A stretch of DNA of 64,000 nt from Nocardioides yefusunii (GTDB lineage Bacteria; Actinomycetota; Actinomycetes; Propionibacteriales; Nocardioidaceae), in contig NZ_CP034929.1 in NCBI RefSeq assembly GCF_004014875.1, forward strand, positions 1,426,001 through 1,490,000, given 5' to 3'. A program made the translations under genes and the position numbers. Below the pieces are notes generated by a model. The model ran no database searches. It saw only the letters and a program-made list of their open reading frames with translations, and was not told where the DNA came from. Below, piece by piece: positions 45,739 through 55,057 of the stretch (its first letter is position 1; every line of letters begins with the position of its first letter).

Positions 45739-47448
45739 ATGACCTACGCCCGTACTGACCTGACCACCCCGCCGCCGCTCGCCGAGGGCGCGCTCCGCAT
45801 CATCCCGCTGGGTGGTCTGGGCGAGGTCGGTCGCAACATGACCGTCTTCGAGTACGGCGGTCGCCTGCTGATCGTCGACTGCGGCGTGCTCTTCCCCGAG
45901 GAGCACCACCCCGGCGTCGACCTGATCCTCCCCGACTTCGAGGCGATCCGTGACCGCCTCGACGACGTCGAGGCGCTCGTCCTCACCCACGGTCACGAGG
46001 ACCACATCGGTGCCTCCCCGTACCTGCTGCGTGAGCGTCAGGACATCCCGTTGGTCGGTTCCAAGCTGACCCTCGCGCTCCTGGACTCCAAACTGCGTGA
46101 GCACCGCCTCAAGCAGACCGTCCACCACGAGGTCAAGGAGGGCGACCGCATCGCGTTCGGTCCCTTCGACCTCGAGTTCGTCGCGGTCAACCACTCCATC
46201 CCGGACGCCCTCGCGGTCGCGATCCGCACCGGCGCCGGCATGGTGCTGCACACCGGTGACTTCAAGATGGACCAGCTCCCGCTGGACGGTCGCATCACCG
46301 ACCTGCGTGCCTTCGCCCGCCTCGGCGAGGAGGGTGTGGACCTGTTCCTCACCGACTCCACCAACGCCGAGGTGCCCGGGTTCACCACCCACGAGAAGAG
46401 CATCGGCCCGGTCCTGGACCGTGCGTTCTACAAGTCCGAGCAGCGCATCATCGCGGCCTGCTTCGCATCCCACGTCCACCGCGTCCAGCAGATCCTCGAC
46501 GCGGCCGTCACGCACAACCGCAAGGTCGCCTACGTCGGTCGCTCGATGGTCCGCAACATGCAGATCGCCAAGGACCTCGGCTACCTGACCGTCCCCGACG
46601 GCGTGCTGGTCGACGCCAAGGAACTCGCCAAGCTCCCCCCGGAGCGTCAGGTCCTGATCTCCACCGGTTCTCAGGGCGAGCCGCTCTCCGCGCTGTCCCG
46701 CATCGCCCAGCGCACCCACTCCTTCGTGGACCTGGAGGAGGGCGACACCGTCATCCTCGCCAGCTCTCTGATCCCGGGCAACGAGACGTCGGTCTACCGC
46801 GTCATCAACGGCCTGCAGAAGCTCGGAGCCAACGTCGTCCACAAGGGCAACGCCCTGGTGCACGTCTCCGGCCACGCCAGCGCCGGTGAGCTCCTGTACT
46901 GCTACAACATCGTCAAGCCGCGCAACGTCATGCCGGTCCACGGCGAGGTGCGCCACCTGCGCGCCAACGCCGACCTCGCGATCGAGACCGGCGTCCCGGC
47001 CGAGAACGTCGTCCTGACCGAGGACGGTTACGTCGTCGACCTCGTCGACGGCAAGGCCTCCGTGGTCGGCAAGGTCGAGTGCGGACACGTCTTCGTCGAC
47101 GGTCGCACCGTCGGTGGCGCATCGGAGTCCTCGCTCAAGGACCGCCGCATCCTCGCCGAGGAGGGCTTCATCTCGATCATCACGGTGGTCGACTTCGAGA
47201 CCAAGCAGGTCGTCAAGGGTCCCGAGATCGTTGCGCGCGGTTTCGCCGAGGAGGAGTCGACCTTCGACCAGGTGAAGCCGCAGATCATCAAGGGTCTCGA
47301 GGCTGCGCTGGCCGACGGCGTCACCGACGCCTACACGCTCCAGCAGAACACTCGTCGCGTGATCGGTCGTTGGGTCAACAAGGCACACCGTCGTCGCCCG
47401 ATGATCGTCCCCGTCGTGATGGAGATCGGTCACGAGCGTTGCGGCTGA
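45739..47448 (+). CDS. rnj: Ribonuclease J
   Basis: A 569-residue metallo-beta-lactamase/beta-CASP RNase with endo- and 5'-exonuclease activity, acting in mRNA decay and rRNA maturation. Metal-binding motif LTHGHEDHIGA (about residues 77-87), HTGDFKMDQLPLDG, FLTDSTNAEVPGFT and FASHVHRVQQILDAA; beta-CASP ISTGSQGEPLSALSRIA and VHVSGHASAGELL; C-terminal dimerisation domain complete. Co-transcribed with dapA. A long hairpin follows. Confidence 0.96.
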   Translation: MTYARTDLTTPPPLAEGALRIIPLGGLGEVGRNMTVFEYGGRLLIVDCGVLFPEEHHPGVDLILPDFEAIRDRLDDVEALVLTHGHEDHIGASPYLLRERQDIPLVGSKLTLALLDSKLREHRLKQTVHHEVKEGDRIAFGPFDLEFVAVNHSIPDALAVAIRTGAGMVLHTGDFKMDQLPLDGRITDLRAFARLGEEGVDLFLTDSTNAEVPGFTTHEKSIGPVLDRAFYKSEQRIIAACFASHVHRVQQILDAAVTHNRKVAYVGRSMVRNMQIAKDLGYLTVPDGVLVDAKELAKLPPERQVLISTGSQGEPLSALSRIAQRTHSFVDLEEGDTVILASSLIPGNETSVYRVINGLQKLGANVVHKGNALVHVSGHASAGELLYCYNIVKPRNVMPVHGEVRHLRANADLAIETGVPAENVVLTEDGYVVDLVDGKASVVGKVECGHVFVDGRTVGGASESSLKDRRILAEEGFISIITVVDFETKQVVKGPEIVARGFAEEESTFDQVKPQIIKGLEAALADGVTDAYTLQQNTRRVIGRWVNKAHRRRPMIVPVVMEIGHERCG

Positions 47449-47465
47449 TCCGCGCCTGACGTGAC

Positions 47466-47511
47466 GCGAAGGGCCCGTCCTCGGAGAGTTCTCCGGGGAC
47501 GGGCCCTTCGC
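47466..47511 (+). terminator. Terminator between rnj and cydDC
   Basis: A long stem, about 15 outer pairs (47466 to 47511 inward), a short internal mismatch and a CGGAG/CTCCG top around AGTT. Serves convergent genes. Confidence 0.85.
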
Positions 47512-47533
47512 CGTTCTCGGCCGTGACGAGCGA

Positions 47534-50500
47534 TCAGGCGACCGGTTCGGCCACTGGCCCCAGCCGCAGGACGTGGTCCATCTGGTCCAGCCCCACCGTG
47601 CCGTGAGTGATCCAGAGCACCGAACGCCGGGTTCCGGCGACGTCGTCACCCAGGAGTTGGGCGGTGACGGCGCGCGCGGTGTCGGTGTCCAGATGTGCGG
47701 TGGGTTCGTCGAGCACCAGCACGGGCTGGTCGGCGAGCACGGCACGGGCCAGCGCGATCCGGGCCCGTTCGCCACCGGAGACGTGCGCGTTCCCTTCGCC
47801 GACGAGGGTGTGGATGCCGTGGGGGAGCGCGTCGATCCAGTCGCCCAGGGCGACCTGACGCAGAGCGGTCTCGACCTCCGCGTCACTCGCGGTCGGGCGT
47901 GCCAGACGGACGTTCTCGACGACGCTGGAGGTGAAGACGTAGGGGTCGTCGTCGACCAGACCGACCCGGCTCCGGACCGCGTCGGCGGTGAGCGTCTGCA
48001 CGGGTGCGTCGTCCCAGGTCACCTGACCTTCGGCGGGGTCGAGGAAGCGCATCAGCACAGCGGCGAGGGTGGACTTTCCGCAGCCGCTCGGGCCGACCAG
48101 TCCGACCCGGGCGCCGGGTGTGAGATCGAGAGAAACGCCAGACAGCGCAGGCGTGGTGCCCCACCCGGCCGTCAGGTCGGTCACGGCGAGCGAAGGGTGC
48201 TGTCCGAGGACGTCCACTGCTCCCGGGGCGTCGGGAGCGACGGTCGGGGCCATCTGCTCCACGGCGTCGAGACGGGCCCGCGCGGTGCGGGTCCGGACCT
48301 GCACCGCGGCGGCGTCGACGAGCGGAGCGAGGGCGTCGGCCAGCGCCAGCGGCAGCATCACCAGCAGCGCTGCCAGAGGGCCCGACAGAGTGCCTGCAGC
48401 CAGGGCGTCCTGCGTGGTGAGGGCCGCGAGGACGACCCCCAGGCCGGTGGCGAGCACCACGACCGCGTGTCCCAGGCCCACGGCCCGGGCTGAGCGGGCC
48501 GCGGCGGATCCCAACCGACGGGCGGCCACGTCGACCCGGTCGAGAGCGTGGTCCTGGGCGCCCCAGGCCACGTACTGGCGGACCGAGGAGAACCAGTCCT
48601 CGCTCTGCACCGACACCTCGGCCCGGGCGGTGACGAACTCGGTCTCGGCAGCAGCCACGCCGCGCCGCGTCAGCAGGAAGGCGGTGGCTGCCACGACGCA
48701 GACACCGAGAACGACCAGTCCGGTCGTGGGGTCGAGGATCGCGGCCAACGTGGCAGCCACCGCACACACGAGCAGCGCAGTCCACAGCGGCTGACGGACC
48801 CGGAGCTGTTCGTCGACCAGCAGGTCGACGTCGTCGACGACCTGCGTCAGCACGTCACCGCGTCGCACACCCAGACGGCCCGGAGCCAGCGGCACGAGGA
48901 CGTCGTAGATCCGGGCGCGGCGCTCCGCGAGCTGGCGGAACGCGGCGTCGTGGGAGACCAGGCGTTCCGCGTAGCGCAGCACCGGACGAGCCAGCCCGAA
49001 GGTACGGACCGCGACGATCGCCACCATCAGCATCAGCACCGGCGGGTGCTCTGAGGAGCGGGTGATCAACCACGCGGCGGTGGCGGTCAGTGCAGTTCCC
49101 GAGAGGGTGGAGAGGGCACCGAGGACGATGCCGGTGCGGAGCCCGAAGCGCGACGGCACGAGGTCAGGGATGTCGCTGGCGGGCGCCGGAGCCTGAGCGG
49201 CTGTGCGGAGGTCCGCGAGGGGCGGTGTGACGGCGGCCGGGAGGTCCTTGCGGTGGATCGGCGCCGCAACTCGCATCACCACGTCGGCCGCGTCCACGAC
49301 GCTGTCGCGATGGGCGACCACGACGACGAGGCGGTCCTGCGCGAGTCGGGCGAGGGTGCGCAGCAGCACTGACTCGGACGCGGTGTCGAGGTGCGCGCTG
49401 GGCTCGTCGAGCAGGACGACGGGGCGCTCGGAGAGCACCACGCGGGCCAGCCCGAGGCGGGCACGCTGACCGGCGGAGAGCCCTGCGCCGTCCTCACCGA
49501 GTGGGGTGTCCAGACCCAGGGGGAGGGCACGGACCACGGTGTCGAGGTCGACCGTGGCCAGAGCCGCGTACAGGTCCGCAGGCGCAGCGTCAGGCCGCCC
49601 GATCAGCAGGTTCTCGCTGATCGTCGCCGCCGTCAGCCACGGCCGCTGGGGCGCGGTCGCGACGCGGCGTCGCCAGGAAGCCGGGTCGACGAACTCCAGC
49701 GGGGTGCCGTCGACGGTCACCATGCCGGTGCTGGGCGTGAGTTCGCCGGCGATCACCGCGAGCAGGGTCGACTTCCCGGCGCCCGAGGGCCCTGCGACCG
49801 CCACGAGTCCACGCTCGGGGAGGGCGGCCGAGATCGGGGCGAGCGCCGCCGTGGAGCGTCCGCGGTAGGTGAGGCTGACGTCGTGCAGCACGATCCGTGG
49901 ACGCGCGCTGACGGCGTTGCCGGGGCAGAGCGCCGCGGGCCGGCGGACGTCGGCGGGCACGTGGGTGGCGTGGGCGGTGGCATCGGCCAGCAGCGCGGTG
50001 GCGGCGACGAAGGTGGTGGTTCCCTCGGCTGCGGAGTGGAACTCAGCACCCACCCGGCGCAGGGGCCAGTACGCCTCGGGTGCGAGCAGCAGCACGACGA
50101 GGGCGGTCTCGAATCCGATCCCGCCGGCCGCGAGGCGCAGGCCGACCGTGACCGCGACCAGTGCGACCGAGATGGTCGCGATGAGTTCGAGAGCGACGCT
50201 GGAGGCGAACGCGACCTTGAGGGTGTCGAGGGTGGCGCGCCGGTGTCGGTCGGTGACCTCACGTACGCGCGCCGACTGGGCGGTGGCCCGCCGATGGGCG
50301 ACGAGGGTGGGGAGACCACGCACGACGTCGAGGAAGTGGCCGGCCAGGGCTGACATCGCCTGCCACTGCTCGTCGGCCTTCTCCCGGGTGCTGACACCGA
50401 TCAGGATCGCGAAGACCGGCACCAGTGGCAGTGTGCACAGGATGACGAGACCCGCGATCCAGTCGAGCGCGAAGACTGCCCCCAGGGTGGCGACCGGCAG

Positions 50501-50929
50501 CACGACGGCCAGCACCAGCGAGGGCAGGTAGCGGGTCAGGTAGGGCTCGACTGCGGTGACGCCGCGGGTCGCAAGCGTGGTGAGTTCACCCGTGCGTCGC
50601 CCGGAGAGTTCGAGCGGGTCGAGCTGTGCGGCTGCCTCCAGGAGACGACGGCGCAGCACCGTGGAGACCCGGGACGCAGCGGCGGCGCCGGTGACGGTGA
50701 CCAGCCACGTGGTCACGGCCCGGCCCGCCAGGACGAGGACGAACCACCGGGCGGGGGTGTGCCAGGCCTGCGAGGCGGGGTCGGTGACCAGAGCGACGAT
50801 CAGTGCCCCGATCGCGAACGCCTGCGCGACGGCCAGCAGACCCTGCACCGCTCCGGCGACCAGCCCGAGGACGAGAGGTCGCCTCGCGGGAGCGAGGTGG
50901 GGGAGCAGTGCAGGGTCCAGTGGCTTCAC
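47534..50929 (-). CDS. cydDC: Fused CydDC ABC exporter for cytochrome bd assembly
   Basis: An 1131-residue protein carrying CydD and CydC in one chain, each with a six-helix membrane domain and an ATPase. The first ATPase has GPSGAGKSTLLAVIAG (about residue 380) and LSAGQRARLGLARVVLSE; the second has GPSGCGKSTLAAVLMRF (about residue 943) and VSGGERARIALARAVLAD. Relatives export glutathione/cysteine or haem-related compounds needed for bd-oxidase assembly. GTG 50929 (VKPLDPALLPHLAP) begins five bases after the cydB stop; the longer frame upstream is antisense-like noise inside cydB. Fusion is usual in actinobacteria. Confidence 0.95.
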   Translation of the reverse strand: MKPLDPALLPHLAPARRPLVLGLVAGAVQGLLAVAQAFAIGALIVALVTDPASQAWHTPARWFVLVLAGRAVTTWLVTVTGAAAASRVSTVLRRRLLEAAAQLDPLELSGRRTGELTTLATRGVTAVEPYLTRYLPSLVLAVVLPVATLGAVFALDWIAGLVILCTLPLVPVFAILIGVSTREKADEQWQAMSALAGHFLDVVRGLPTLVAHRRATAQSARVREVTDRHRRATLDTLKVAFASSVALELIATISVALVAVTVGLRLAAGGIGFETALVVLLLAPEAYWPLRRVGAEFHSAAEGTTTFVAATALLADATAHATHVPADVRRPAALCPGNAVSARPRIVLHDVSLTYRGRSTAALAPISAALPERGLVAVAGPSGAGKSTLLAVIAGELTPSTGMVTVDGTPLEFVDPASWRRRVATAPQRPWLTAATISENLLIGRPDAAPADLYAALATVDLDTVVRALPLGLDTPLGEDGAGLSAGQRARLGLARVVLSERPVVLLDEPSAHLDTASESVLLRTLARLAQDRLVVVVAHRDSVVDAADVVMRVAAPIHRKDLPAAVTPPLADLRTAAQAPAPASDIPDLVPSRFGLRTGIVLGALSTLSGTALTATAAWLITRSSEHPPVLMLMVAIVAVRTFGLARPVLRYAERLVSHDAAFRQLAERRARIYDVLVPLAPGRLGVRRGDVLTQVVDDVDLLVDEQLRVRQPLWTALLVCAVAATLAAILDPTTGLVVLGVCVVAATAFLLTRRGVAAAETEFVTARAEVSVQSEDWFSSVRQYVAWGAQDHALDRVDVAARRLGSAAARSARAVGLGHAVVVLATGLGVVLAALTTQDALAAGTLSGPLAALLVMLPLALADALAPLVDAAAVQVRTRTARARLDAVEQMAPTVAPDAPGAVDVLGQHPSLAVTDLTAGWGTTPALSGVSLDLTPGARVGLVGPSGCGKSTLAAVLMRFLDPAEGQVTWDDAPVQTLTADAVRSRVGLVDDDPYVFTSSVVENVRLARPTASDAEVETALRQVALGDWIDALPHGIHTLVGEGNAHVSGGERARIALARAVLADQPVLVLDEPTAHLDTDTARAVTAQLLGDDVAGTRRSVLWITHGTVGLDQMDHVLRLGPVAEPVA

Positions 50930-50934
50930 GGTGC

Positions 50935-51987
50935 TCAGTCCTCCCGAGCGGTTGCGGGGGCGTCGACGAAGTCTTCGGGGCGCAGACCGGTGGGCTCGGG
51001 GATGTGAGCCACGGTGATGCGCTTGCGGAAGATCCAGTACGTCCAGGCCTGGTACATCAGGACGATCGGGGTGAAGACGACCGCCACCCACGTCATCACC
51101 TTCAACGTGTACGCAGTGGCTGCGGCGTTGGTGGTGGTGAGCGAGAACGCTGTGTCGGTGGTCGAGGGCATCACGTCGGGGAACAACGCGAGGAAGAGAC
51201 CGCCGACAGCCAGTGCGATGGCCATGAAGGTGCCCACGAAGGCCCACCCCTCACGTCCGGCACGATTGGCGGCCAGACCGCCGAGCAGGGCCACTGCGGC
51301 GACGGCGAACGCGACCGCGGAGGCGACGTCGCCGGTCTTGACCTGCATCCAGACCATGAAGGCGACGGCGAGGACGGCCGCGACCAGACCCAGTTGGGTG
51401 GCCGTGGCGCGGGCCCGGTGCCGGATGTCGCCGTCGGTCTTCAGCGCCACGAAGATCGCGCCGTGGGTGGCGAACAGGGCCGCGGTGGTGAGGCCGCCCA
51501 GCAGACCGAGCGGGTTCAGCAGGGTGAACAGGTTGCCGGTGAACTCCTTGTCGGCGTCGATCGGGACACCGGCGACGATGTTGGCGAACGCGACGCCCCA
51601 CAGCACGGCGGGGAGCCACGAACCGATGACCAGGCAGATGTCCCAGCGGCGGCGCCAGGCGTCGTCGTCCTTCTTGCCGCGGTACTCGAAGGCCAGGTTG
51701 CGGATGATCAGCGCCACCAGGATCAGCAACAGCGGGAGGTAGAAGCCGCTGAAGAGGGTGGCGTACCACTCGGGGAAGGCGGCGAAGGTCGCTCCGCCGG
51801 CCACCAGCAGCCACACCTCGTTGCCGTCCCAGACGGGGCCGACGGTGTTGTACATGACGCGGCGTTCCTTCTCGCTGCGCGCCAGGAACGGCAGCAGCAT
51901 GCCGACGCCGAAGTCGAATCCCTCGAGCACGAAGTACCCGATCCACAGGATCGCGATGAGGGAGAACCAGACGGTGGTGAGTTCCAT
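50935..51987 (-). CDS. cydB: Cytochrome bd oxidase subunit II
   Basis: A 350-residue polytopic membrane subunit with about nine helices. Signatures: TTVWFSLIAILWIGYFVLEG, FDFGVGMLLPFLARSEKERR and GPVWDGNEVWLLVAGGATFA, and a long series of hydrophobic segments. It pairs with CydA in the high-affinity quinol:O2 oxidoreductase that works at low oxygen. ATG 51987, 16 bases after the cydA stop. Confidence 0.97.
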   Translation of the reverse strand: MELTTVWFSLIAILWIGYFVLEGFDFGVGMLLPFLARSEKERRVMYNTVGPVWDGNEVWLLVAGGATFAAFPEWYATLFSGFYLPLLLILVALIIRNLAFEYRGKKDDDAWRRRWDICLVIGSWLPAVLWGVAFANIVAGVPIDADKEFTGNLFTLLNPLGLLGGLTTAALFATHGAIFVALKTDGDIRHRARATATQLGLVAAVLAVAFMVWMQVKTGDVASAVAFAVAAVALLGGLAANRAGREGWAFVGTFMAIALAVGGLFLALFPDVMPSTTDTAFSLTTTNAAATAYTLKVMTWVAVVFTPIVLMYQAWTYWIFRKRITVAHIPEPTGLRPEDFVDAPATARED

Positions 51988-52003
51988 GATCGTTGCTCCT
52001 CTC

Positions 52004-53455
52004 TCAGTAGGCGAAGGCCAGTGGCTTGTCGTCGTCGTTGCCGCCGACCTTGACGTCCGGTGGCTCGTGGAACGCCTCAGGACCCTTCTTGATGTACTTC
52101 ATCAGCAGGCCGACCTCGACCACGGCGAGCACGGCGTAGAGCAGGGTGAGGGTGATCAGTGAGATCCACGCCTCGGTGGTGCTGACGCCCGGCGAGACGG
52201 CGTTCTCGGTGGTCATCAGTCCGTAGACGACCCACGGCTGCCGGCCCATCTCGGTGAAGATCCAGCCGAAGGAGTTGGCGAAGATCGCGAACAGTGGCAC
52301 TGCGATGCCGGCCCAGGCGACCCAACGGCCGGGCTGCACGCGGCGTCCGCGTCGGGTGACGAAGAGGATCACGGCGGCGCCGAAGGCGGTGGCCATGCCC
52401 AGGCCCATCATGAAGCGGAACGACCAGTACGTGATCGGGATGACGGGGGTGTAGTCGCCGGCGCTGAAGTAGGCCGCACCCGGGTCCTGTCCGTACTCGG
52501 CGATGTACTTCTCGCGCAGCGGGTTGATGCCCTCGACGGTGCCGTTGAAGTCTCCGGTGCCCAGGAACGAGAGCAGTCCGTGGATCTGGATGATCTCGGT
52601 GGCTTCGGAGCCGTCGAGCTTGCCGATGCTCAGGACGCTGAAGGGCGCGGTGGAGGTGGTCTCGTACAGGCCCTCGGCGGCGGCCATCTTCATCGGCTGG
52701 ACCTCGGTCATCACCTTGCCCTGGAAGTCACCGGAGATCGCCACGCCGATGCCGGCCAGCAGACAGGCCCACGCCCCGATCCGGATGGTGAGGCGGTGCA
52801 GGTCGCGGTCCTTGCGGTGCTGGGGACGACGGCTCTTGTAGAGCCAGGCACCGACGCCGAGCATGAACGCGCCGGCAGTCATGTAGGCAGCCATGATGAC
52901 GTGGGGGAACGTCACCAACTGGACCTTGTTGAACATGACGGCGGCGAAGTCGACCATCTCTGCGCGGCCGGTCTCGGGGTTGTAGGTGTGTCCCACAGGG
53001 TGCTGCATCCAGCTGTTCGCGGCCAGGATGAACCACGACGACGCGAGCGTGCCGAGGTGGACGAGCCACATGCAGCCCGCGTGCAGGGCGCGGGGGAGCT
53101 TGTCCCAACCGAAGATCCACAGTCCCAGGAAGGTCGACTCGAGGAAGAACGCGAGCAGTCCCTCCACGGCCAGCGGGGCTCCGAAGACGTCACCGACGAA
53201 GCGGGAGTAGTCGGACCAGTTCATGCCGAACTGGAACTCCTGCACGATGCCGGTGACGAGGCCGAGTGCGAAGTTGATCAGGAAGAGCTTGCTGAAGAAC
53301 TTGACCAGTCGGAGGTACTCCTCCTTCTTGGTCCTGATCCAGACGGTCTCCATGACGGCGATCAGGAACGTGAGTCCGATCGTCAGCGGCACGAAGAGGA
53401 AGTGGTAGACGGTGATGATGCCGAACTGCCACCGAGCGATGTCGAGGACTTCCAC
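52004..53455 (-). CDS. cydA: Cytochrome bd oxidase subunit I
   Basis: A 483-residue haem-bearing subunit. WQFGIITVYHFLFVPLTIGL carries the proximal haem His of the N-terminal helix; the Q-loop region includes GKLDGSEATEIIQIHGLLSF; GRQPWVVYGLMTTENAVSPG is the conserved C-terminal signature. The short Q-loop form is typical of Gram-positives. GTG 53455 has GGAGGAAC upstream. It is divergent from blaI; the intervening 186 bp carry the 15-bp GTAGTAC array. Confidence 0.97.
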   Translation of the reverse strand: MEVLDIARWQFGIITVYHFLFVPLTIGLTFLIAVMETVWIRTKKEEYLRLVKFFSKLFLINFALGLVTGIVQEFQFGMNWSDYSRFVGDVFGAPLAVEGLLAFFLESTFLGLWIFGWDKLPRALHAGCMWLVHLGTLASSWFILAANSWMQHPVGHTYNPETGRAEMVDFAAVMFNKVQLVTFPHVIMAAYMTAGAFMLGVGAWLYKSRRPQHRKDRDLHRLTIRIGAWACLLAGIGVAISGDFQGKVMTEVQPMKMAAAEGLYETTSTAPFSVLSIGKLDGSEATEIIQIHGLLSFLGTGDFNGTVEGINPLREKYIAEYGQDPGAAYFSAGDYTPVIPITYWSFRFMMGLGMATAFGAAVILFVTRRGRRVQPGRWVAWAGIAVPLFAIFANSFGWIFTEMGRQPWVVYGLMTTENAVSPGVSTTEAWISLITLTLLYAVLAVVEVGLLMKYIKKGPEAFHEPPDVKVGGNDDDKPLAFAY

Positions 53456-53550
53456 CTTGTTCCTCCGGGTGTGAGAGGGCGGCCGGTGTGACCGTCACGT
53501 GAGAGTGGGTGCGCCGCTGGTCGGAACCCGGGCGCCTACTGCCGCGAACC

Positions 53551-53613
53551 TACTACGTGCCGTAGTACTCTCCAAAGTAGTACGAATCTGTGTAGTACTT
53601 CACGTTGTAGTAC
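53551..53613. promoter_or_regulatory. Four GTAGTAC sites at exact 15-bp spacing: candidate BlaI operator array
   Basis: GTAGTAC starts at 53562, 53577, 53592 and 53607, each 15 bases after the last. The first is also one arm of a 7-3-7 perfect inverted repeat TACTACG-TGC-CGTAGTA at 53551-53567. The array lies between the divergent cydA and blaI starts; the last copy overlaps the likely blaI -35 area. TAGACT (53630-53635) lies six bases before the blaI GTG. Confidence 0.75.
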
Positions 53614-53641
53614 TTCGACCGCTCGCAGGTAGACTTGAGGA

Positions 53642-54025
53642 GTGCGCAACACCAAGAACGCCCTCGGAGACCTCGAGCGCGCAGTGATGGACGTCCTCTG
53701 GGACCTCCCTCCTGCGGATGAGATGACCGTCCGTGAGGTTCACGCCGTCCTTGCAGAGAGCCGCGACGTGGCCTACACGACGGTGATGACCGTCATGGAC
53801 AGACTGGCGCGCAAGGGCATGACCGTCCAGCACAAGGAAGGGCGTGCCTACCGCTACCAGGCCGCAAGTACTCGTGCGGAGATGACTGCAGACCTCATGC
53901 GCGGCACCCTCGACGACCTCGGTTCGTTCGACCGCGGCCCCGCCCTGGTGGCGTTCGTCGAGGACGCCTCGGCCGAGGAGATCGCCGCCCTGCGCCAGGC
54001 GCTGGCCGCCCTGGACGCAGGCTGA
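53642..54025 (+). CDS. blaI: BlaI/MecI/CopY-family repressor
   Basis: A 127-residue penicillinase-repressor-type winged helix protein. LGDLERAVMDVLWDLPPADE and MTVREVHAVLAESRDVAYTT contain the helix-turn-helix; VMTVMDRLARKGMTVQHKEG holds the recognition helix and wing; the C-terminal dimerisation region (AEMTADLMRGTLDDLG) ends the protein. Such repressors bind GTAGTA- or TACA/TGTA-type dyads and are removed by cleavage in response to a membrane peptidase signal. An M56 gene follows, as for M. tuberculosis BlaI-BlaR. GTG 53642. Confidence 0.92.
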   Translation: MRNTKNALGDLERAVMDVLWDLPPADEMTVREVHAVLAESRDVAYTTVMTVMDRLARKGMTVQHKEGRAYRYQAASTRAEMTADLMRGTLDDLGSFDRGPALVAFVEDASAEEIAALRQALAALDAG

Positions 54026-54053
54026 GACGACTCCCGCGTCATGATGGTCTGAC

Positions 54054-54932
54054 ATGACCCCGTACCTGCTGGCCGTCCTGGCCGTCCTCCTCGCAGGGCC
54101 CGTCCCTGCCCTGATGGCGCGGATGACCTGGCTGCGACGCACCCCGTTCGCCGCGATCCTGCTGTGGCAGGCCGTCGCTGCGGCCGCGGTGCTGGCGGCC
54201 GTGGGAGCAGGGCTGGCCACCGTGACCCGGTGGACCCACGGCGACGACCACGGCCCTGCTGCGTTCGTGGTCGCACTGCTCGCCCTCACCCTGACCGGCG
54301 TGGTCGTGGGACGCCTGCTGCTGAGCGGGCACCTGGTCGGCGTCAAGCTGCGTGCTCAACGGCGACGTCAGCGCGAGACCCTCGACCTCGTCTCCACTCG
54401 CTCTGACTCGGGCCGGGTGCTGGTGGTGGAGCACGATGTCCCTGTCGCCTACTGCCTGCCGAGCATGGCCCAGCCGCGGGTGGTGCTCTCCGCAGCTGCC
54501 GTCCAGACCTTGGCTCCGGGCGAACTGAATGCCGTCTTCGCCCACGAGCGGGCCCACCTCAACGCCCGCCACGACCTCGTCCTCGAGGCGTTCACGGTCC
54601 TGCACCGCGCCTTCCCGCACTGGGTCTCCAGCGATGCGGCCCTGCGGGAGGTGAAGCTCCTGGTCGAGGTGCTCGCCGACCGTGCCGCCCTCAAGGTCGG
54701 CTCGCCCGCCGAACTGGGCCGGGCGCTGCTCGCCATGGCCCAAGGGCGTGCGCCCGAAGGTGCCATGGGGGCCGCGCACGCCGCCGCCCACGGCGACCTC
54801 GTCGTCAGAGTCCGGCTGCTGGCCGACCTCCGGCCGCGCCGCGTCCAGGCAGCGGCCCTGCTGGGTGCCGCGTGGGCCGTCGTCGTGGTGCCGACGGCTC
54901 TCGTCGTCGCGCCTTGGCTGATCTCGCTCTGA
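54054..54932 (+). CDS. M56-family membrane metallopeptidase (BlaR1/MecR1-like)
   Basis: A 292-residue membrane zinc protease. Three N-terminal hydrophobic helices (about residues 3-22, 35-60, 72-95), then the active site HERAHLN (HExxH at about residues 165-169) with the preceding VAYCLPSMAQPRVVLSAAAV, and a C-terminal helix (VVVVPTALVVAPWL). No penicillin-binding sensor domain is attached, so the signal it senses is unknown. It starts 28 bases after blaI and is expected to inactivate BlaI. Confidence 0.9.
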   Translation: MTPYLLAVLAVLLAGPVPALMARMTWLRRTPFAAILLWQAVAAAAVLAAVGAGLATVTRWTHGDDHGPAAFVVALLALTLTGVVVGRLLLSGHLVGVKLRAQRRRQRETLDLVSTRSDSGRVLVVEHDVPVAYCLPSMAQPRVVLSAAAVQTLAPGELNAVFAHERAHLNARHDLVLEAFTVLHRAFPHWVSSDAALREVKLLVEVLADRAALKVGSPAELGRALLAMAQGRAPEGAMGAAHAAAHGDLVVRVRLLADLRPRRVQAAALLGAAWAVVVVPTALVVAPWLISL

Positions 54933-55057
54933 CGCCTGCCCCGGGTTCGGTTCGTCCGGACGGACACCGGTGGGGGAGTGGGTGTGAGTTGTGACGGATG
55001 TCGACACGCACCGTGTCGGTCCGGTGAGTCGCGCAGTGGCTCAACTACTGTCGAATC

